From Apostichopus japonicus (Eukaryota; Echinodermata; Holothuroidea; Aspidochirotida; Stichopodidae): DNA of 64,000 bases. The stretch lies in the NCBI RefSeq assembly GCF_037975245.1, contig NC_092564.1, positions 16,754,984 through 16,818,983 on the forward strand, in the 5' to 3' direction. A program made the position numbers and the translations under genes. The notes under the pieces were generated by a model. It saw only the letters and a list, made by a program, of their open reading frames with translations, was not told the origin of the DNA and made no database searches. Below, piece by piece: positions 60,080-64,000 of the stretch (positions are counted from its first letter, which is position 1; the number at the start of each line of letters is the position of its first letter).

Positions 60080-60236
60080 GAAATCGAGAAGAGCGTTGAT
60101 CTGACTCAAGTAGAGGGCTGCGGCAAGTTTAAATACATTTGCTGTGAGATCAGACAGAGTAATCCAAGCCCACCGTTTGAGTACCAAAAGAAGAAGCCAT
60201 CCTCTGTGAGAAGCTGTGCCAAGACAAGTTGTGAAG
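60080..60236 (+). CDS. Gene 2 exon 17: B1 module 4 with an extra cysteine
   Basis: 157 bases, residues 1070-1121, donor GGTAACC (weaker). Reads VDLTQVEGCGKFKYICCEIR, QSNPSPPFEYQKKK, SCAKTSCE. The residue after the second conserved Cys, usually Ala/Gly/Ser, is Cys, giving five cysteines. Confidence 0.9.
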
Positions 60237-60923
60237 GTAACCCAGTAAAATAAGTGTTAGCATGATCACATTAGCAGACCAACAGTCATCCCTGGGGAGA
60301 GGAAAAAACACAAGCCACCCCCCCCAATTTGTAGGTAGCATGCTACTTGTGATTGCTAATGTATGCTTCTCCTCTGTGAACATAGACTCAGTACTCTTCC
60401 ATTGCTGATATGTTGACCTACCAACACATCAACAGTATCAGATACAATTTCCCCGCAATTCTTAGTTCCGGATAGGACAACTCTGCTACTTTTTATACCT
60501 TTTTTTTGTTTTAGGGAGAAACAAATAGTCAAAACTTGTGAAATTTCCTACTTTGGCCGCTACTTTCAACGGCATCTAATCCGCCGGCCCTGATTGATAT
60601 AGTTATGCAAAGAAGATCACAGCAAGTATAATATCTACATTAAAAGTGATGTAGCCTAGTACTAGTGTAAGTTAGCATTCCTTTGAAAGGGGGAAAAAAA
60701 GTGGCCATACATTTCTCGGACTAGTCTCTGCACCTGCGGCCTTGACGTAAAATTGAATGCCAACAACCTGAAAACCGAAAGCTGAGATTGTATGGAATCC
60801 ATGGGGGAAAATCTTGACACTGGATGCATGTGGGAAGCAGCCTACAATATAAAGTACTTTGACGAGTCAGTTGATGTATGTATATATATCTCAAAATATT
60901 TTTGGTTTCCTCTTCTCCGACAG
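60237..60923 (+). other. Gene 2 intron 17
   Basis: Phase 1, 687 bases. Nothing else seen. Confidence 0.8.
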
Positions 60924-61201
60924 TTCGGGAAGAGCCCGAACCGACTGTGCAGTTCGAATCCACCCAGCCTACCGGAGTGACCATCTACGAGGAGGAGCTC
61001 AATGTAGTCAACACAGATGTAGTGGTCAACTTCAACGAGCCAAACACCGACCCAACGGTAGCTGGCGTTGACCTCTGGCAGATGCAACTCTGGTTCAGTA
61101 AGGCTGAAAATGGTCTAGGTTCTAGCATCGGAACCATCGAATCCGCCCTCAGCGAGGAACAGGCAGACCAACCTGTCAGTTTCACCGATTTCAGTTTTGA
61201 G
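60924..61201 (+). CDS. Gene 2 exon 18: beta-A module 4
   Basis: Acceptor CCGACAG, donor GAGGTAGGC. Residues 1122-1214. Reads PTVQFESTQPTGVTIYEEE, NVVNTDVVVNF, NTDPTVAGVDLWQMQLWFSK and SALSEEQADQPV. Beta subtype. Confidence 0.9.
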
Positions 61202-62418
61202 GTAGGCGGTTTTGCCAGACTTTTCCCCGTTTTTTTTTGTTCGTGTAGAGTCTGTTCTTTATACGGCCATGGCTCTCGGCACATTGTGGTCATCGCCGAA
61301 AATTTGACAAAATCCTACCAAGTAGTACTCTTAGCTCATCATAAAGATTTGCAAATTCGATTCCAAAATTTAAGACATTAAAACACAATGAAAATATCCT
61401 CCCTCTGATGAAATCTCCAACAAATGAACTAAGTACTAAGTCATATTGGATAACAATTTCAAATTGACCATTTTTTAAGTACTGGCATTCCAGCAGTCTT
61501 CCTTGGTCGCCCTAGTTTTCACGTTGACCATCTTGGCAACCCTCCATTGACCTCATTGTGAGAGGAGATATATCCCGATCCCCAGAAAATGTGCTCTTGC
61601 TTGAGCATGCTTAGTTGCCAGTTGCAAAGTTTGAAGTAGTTTATGTGCAAGATTTTAGCAGGCCTTTGTTACAACTTCATGGACACAGTTTCCAAAGGGT
61701 CTCTTAAAATGCAAGCAAAGCAATACTTCAGAAACCTTTTCTAATTAGGGGTCTCGTTGACTTGCAAAGGTAATGAATTCCATCCATGTCAGATTTTTAA
61801 GAAAAGAAACCAACATGCAAATGTGTCTTGGTTGAAGGCAATACAACATGGTCTCTGTAGATCTTGTCAAAAAAGAAAAACTGCAGCTTAATCCCCTGCA
61901 GCTAAGCTGAGTCAATACCCCCCCCCCCAAAAAAAATAACTGTATCTTGGCAGACCAGTAGGGCCTATTGTATGACACAGAAGAGCAGTTAAGAATATGC
62001 CCTATGCAGCAGGGCTGCAGCCCCTTTGGCATCTGACCTTTGACACAGTACCCTCAAGCAGTCTGTGTTGAATTTGCTAGCTGCAAAGATACCATTAGCG
62101 TACTCGAATCCCTTTAACAATTTCGTTCTCTAGCTTGACCAAACAATTTTTTAATTAAAATATTTTGGGAACATTTAAAATGGCTGGGAATTCCTGTTAG
62201 CCTTTAATAGAATGCATGCCTGCATTCAAGTTAAAAAAAAAGAAGGCAATGCTAGATTTGTTATGCTTAAACGCTGTGTTCAAGGAAGTTCCCTGACACT
62301 ACACTGCTCTCTGCCTAAGTGTTTAGTGACAATAAACGATAAGTCAGAGTTAGAGAAGGACACCGACTTGAAATAGTAAATTGTTATCCTCACCGTTCTG
62401 ATTGGTCTCCTATTTCAG
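61202..62418 (+). other. Gene 2 intron 18
   Basis: Phase 0, 1217 bases with a C-run/A-run at about 61919-61936. Nothing else. Confidence 0.8.
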
Positions 62419-62572
62419 GGCCTGGAGGCACGTGCAGATCTCACCGCCCAGGGTTGCGGCAAATTCCAGTACCTCTGCGCTCGGGTCAGACGAGACAAAC
62501 CAGACCCAAGCTACAAGTTGATCGGCAAAGATCCTTCGCAAACCACCGGCTGTGCGCCGGTCATCTGCGAAC
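62419..62572 (+). CDS. Gene 2 exon 19: B2 module 4
   Basis: 154 bases, residues 1215-1265. Reads GLEARADLTAQGCGKFQYLC, ARVRRDKPDPSYKLIGKD, GCAPVICE. One codon is missing just before GCGK. B2 subtype. Confidence 0.9.
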
Positions 62573-63178
62573 GTAAGTACAGATGGATTGTTCTTTACGA
62601 TGCTGTGTAGTAGTCGGTACATACCAGCTCACATGCAAGCAAACCATCTTCTTTAAATGACACCAGTGTGAAGCCTCTCACTGAAATACATATCATTCAG
62701 TCTCAAATCGTTGGTTGTGTCCCCTTTGTTTTACCTGAAAGTCAGCTGCTTTGATATTTATGGTTAAATACTACCATACGGTGAACAGAACTTAAAGAAC
62801 TGACCAAATGCATTTGCAAAATAAAATAAAACTGTTAGCAAACTGCTTATCCACTAGAGAGCCTGTGTAAGAGAATGTGTAAAAGTTAGTTGGCCTGACG
62901 TTTCGATCCTAGCAGGATCTTCTTCAAAGGCTGAATGACAAGTAACAGTAACAGAAGGGACAAAAACACACACAGAAAACAGACAGGTTAATGACCATGG
63001 TGAACACATGGAGAGAAGAAAGAAAGAAACCAACAGTGGAAGAGGAGAGGTAGAAGATAAACAGTGGAGGGACAAAGAGAATGGAATAGGGTAGGGAATA
63101 AACTGGAGAAGGACAAAGACAGAAAGATGCATTTTGGTGGAGTCCTTTATTAAAATTATCTGTAACTATGACCCTCAG
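62573..63178 (+). other. Gene 2 intron 19
   Basis: Phase 1, 606 bases. Holds a hammerhead-like retroelement motif at 62886-62945 (minus strand). Confidence 0.8.
62886..62945 (-). repeat. Retroelement-end fragment with GAAGAAG-hairpin-GAAACGTC motif
   Basis: Minus strand reads CCTTTGAAGAAGATCCTGCT then AGGATCGAAACGTCAGGCC. GATCCT-GCT-AGGATC is a perfect hairpin followed by GAAACGTC. This arrangement resembles the common metazoan GAAGAAG...CGAAACGTC motif near ends of some retroelements, and a degenerate hammerhead core. No reverse transcriptase nearby. Confidence 0.4.
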
Positions 63179-63447
63179 GTGGACGAGATCCTACGGTCGA
63201 GTTTGCATCTGTGGAGGTCACACCCGTGACCGTCTTTGAAGAAACCAATACACCGGTCACGACCACCGTCACAGTGACCTTCAACGAGGAGAGGACGGAC
63301 GAGGTCAGTGGTAGCGGTCTCTGGCAGGTGGATCTCTGGTTCAGTAAGGGCAGTGATGGTACCGGGTCCAGCAGCGATGGTGTGAGCGACGTGCTCACTG
63401 CCGCTCAAGCCAGCCAACCGGTCAACTTCAGAAGATTCAAGTTCACT
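63179..63447 (+). CDS. Gene 2 exon 20: beta-like A module out of register (last visible exon)
   Basis: Acceptor CCCTCAG, donor ACTGTAAGT; phase 1 in, phase 0 out. Residues 1266-1355. Reads DPTVEFASVEVTPVTVFEE, TTTVTVTFNEERTDEVSGSG, LWQVDLWFSKGSDG and QASQPVNFRRFKFT. An alpha-A is expected after B2, but this is beta-like. RTDEVSGSG resembles DTDDVSGTN of gene 1's last A module. Confidence 0.9.
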
Positions 63448-64000
63448 GTAAGTATCAACAAAAAAAATATTCTTCAAAAATATCAGTCCTTGCAAAATAA
63501 GCATGGGTTTGTTTCAAATGCCCGAATCTAGAAAAAAACAACTTTTGAACCTCTTCACTCGAACCCCAATGATCGGATTTGGATTTCAGCGTCAACGCTG
63601 TTTACATTTCTACCTTGAAGAATATGGAAAAGAAAAGCAAAAGAGAAAAGTGAAAAGTTTCAGAAGATCATAGCGTCACTATGACGTGACAGATTGTTTA
63701 AAAAATGACAGTTTCCATGACATGACATCGAAAATAGGATATCTTCCAAGGAGAAAGAAGTTTTGTCTTTAAGCTTTTTTCAGGATTTTGTTCTTCACAA
63801 AGGTCTCATTCATACGAGTTGAAGGTGATGATTGCTGTCCGGAGAGATAATCATAATGACTTGTTAAGTTTTAAAGTAGAATCTATTTCTAACGAAGGAG
63901 TTCCGCGAAAAGCAAAACTAATACCTTTGTAATTGTCCTAGGGTTTGTAGTGATATAAACTTTGTGGCAGCCGTTAAATCTCTAACCAAATTTCCTGTGG
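63448..64000 (+). other. Start of gene 2 intron 20, to window edge
   Basis: GTAAGT donor, phase 0. No B exon is found before the window ends, so the gene continues. Confidence 0.7.

Larger units (their letters stand above)
24241..63447 (+). other. Gene 2: large secreted A/B-module repeat protein (5' part, runs off right edge)
   Basis: Twenty coding exons join into one 4065-nt open frame (1355 codons) with no frame conflict at any of 19 junctions. Order: signal peptide (residues 1 to about 26), Lys-rich linker (27-31), short B (32-57), then A and B modules alternating: nine A (no Cys) and eight full B (four Cys). Subtypes alternate as alpha-A, B1, beta-A, B2, four times over (residues 58-1265), then an out-of-order beta-like A (1266-1355). 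There is no membrane segment in the visible part. The probable role is extracellular, such as matrix, adhesive or immune recognition, but this is inference only; I did not recognise the family. Confidence 0.85.

Overview
This window is eukaryotic (animal) genomic DNA. It has AT-rich, non-coding background, GT-AG introns, tRNA-derived SINEs, hAT-like MITEs with 8-bp target duplications, many poly-G/poly-C runs and AGGTCA-rich dispersed repeats. I did not recognise the gene family. The repeat style suggests an echinoderm (perhaps a sea cucumber) or another ambulacrarian; that guess is weak. No rRNA, full tRNA gene or CRISPR array is visible.

The coding content is two genes, both on the + strand, from one modular protein family. 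The family alternates two exon-encoded modules. Module A is about 85-118 aa, has no cysteine, and contains TPVTLY, a DVTTDV-like block and LW..SLWFSK. Module B is about 50-52 aa with four cysteines (C-x6-C-x20 or so-C-x4-C), containing VDLT, GCGKYKYIC and GCAPVTC. A exons always enter in phase 1 and leave in phase 0. B exons enter in phase 0 and leave in phase 1, so each A+B pair is a frame-preserving cassette.

Gene 1 (1521-3334, only its last three coding exons) ends at a TAA at 3332-3334. Gene 2 starts at an ATG at 24241 (Kozak ATCACCATGG, signal peptide) and runs off the right edge. Twenty coding exons are resolved: signal peptide, linker, a short three-Cys B module, nine A exons and eight full B exons. 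They join into one open frame of 1355 codons. The A and B exons come in two alternating subtypes, giving a four-exon super-repeat (alpha-A, B1, beta-A, B2) present four times. The order breaks at the last visible exon.

Layout: 1-3.8 kb, 3' end of gene 1 with a 26-bp satellite in an intron; 3.8-24 kb, intergenic DNA with SINE, minisatellites (C-rich, 79-bp), TTAA MITEs and nested hAT-like MITEs, plus two doubtful exon candidates at 13.3-14.0 kb; 24.2-36.1 kb, 5' end of gene 2 with large repeat-filled introns; 36.1-48.9 kb, first super-repeat with two 2.6-3.1 kb AGGTCA-rich elements in introns; 48.9-63.4 kb, three compact super-repeats with introns mostly of 0.6-1.4 kb.

The likely product is a large secreted or extracellular repeat protein. 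Its biochemical function is not inferable from sequence alone.
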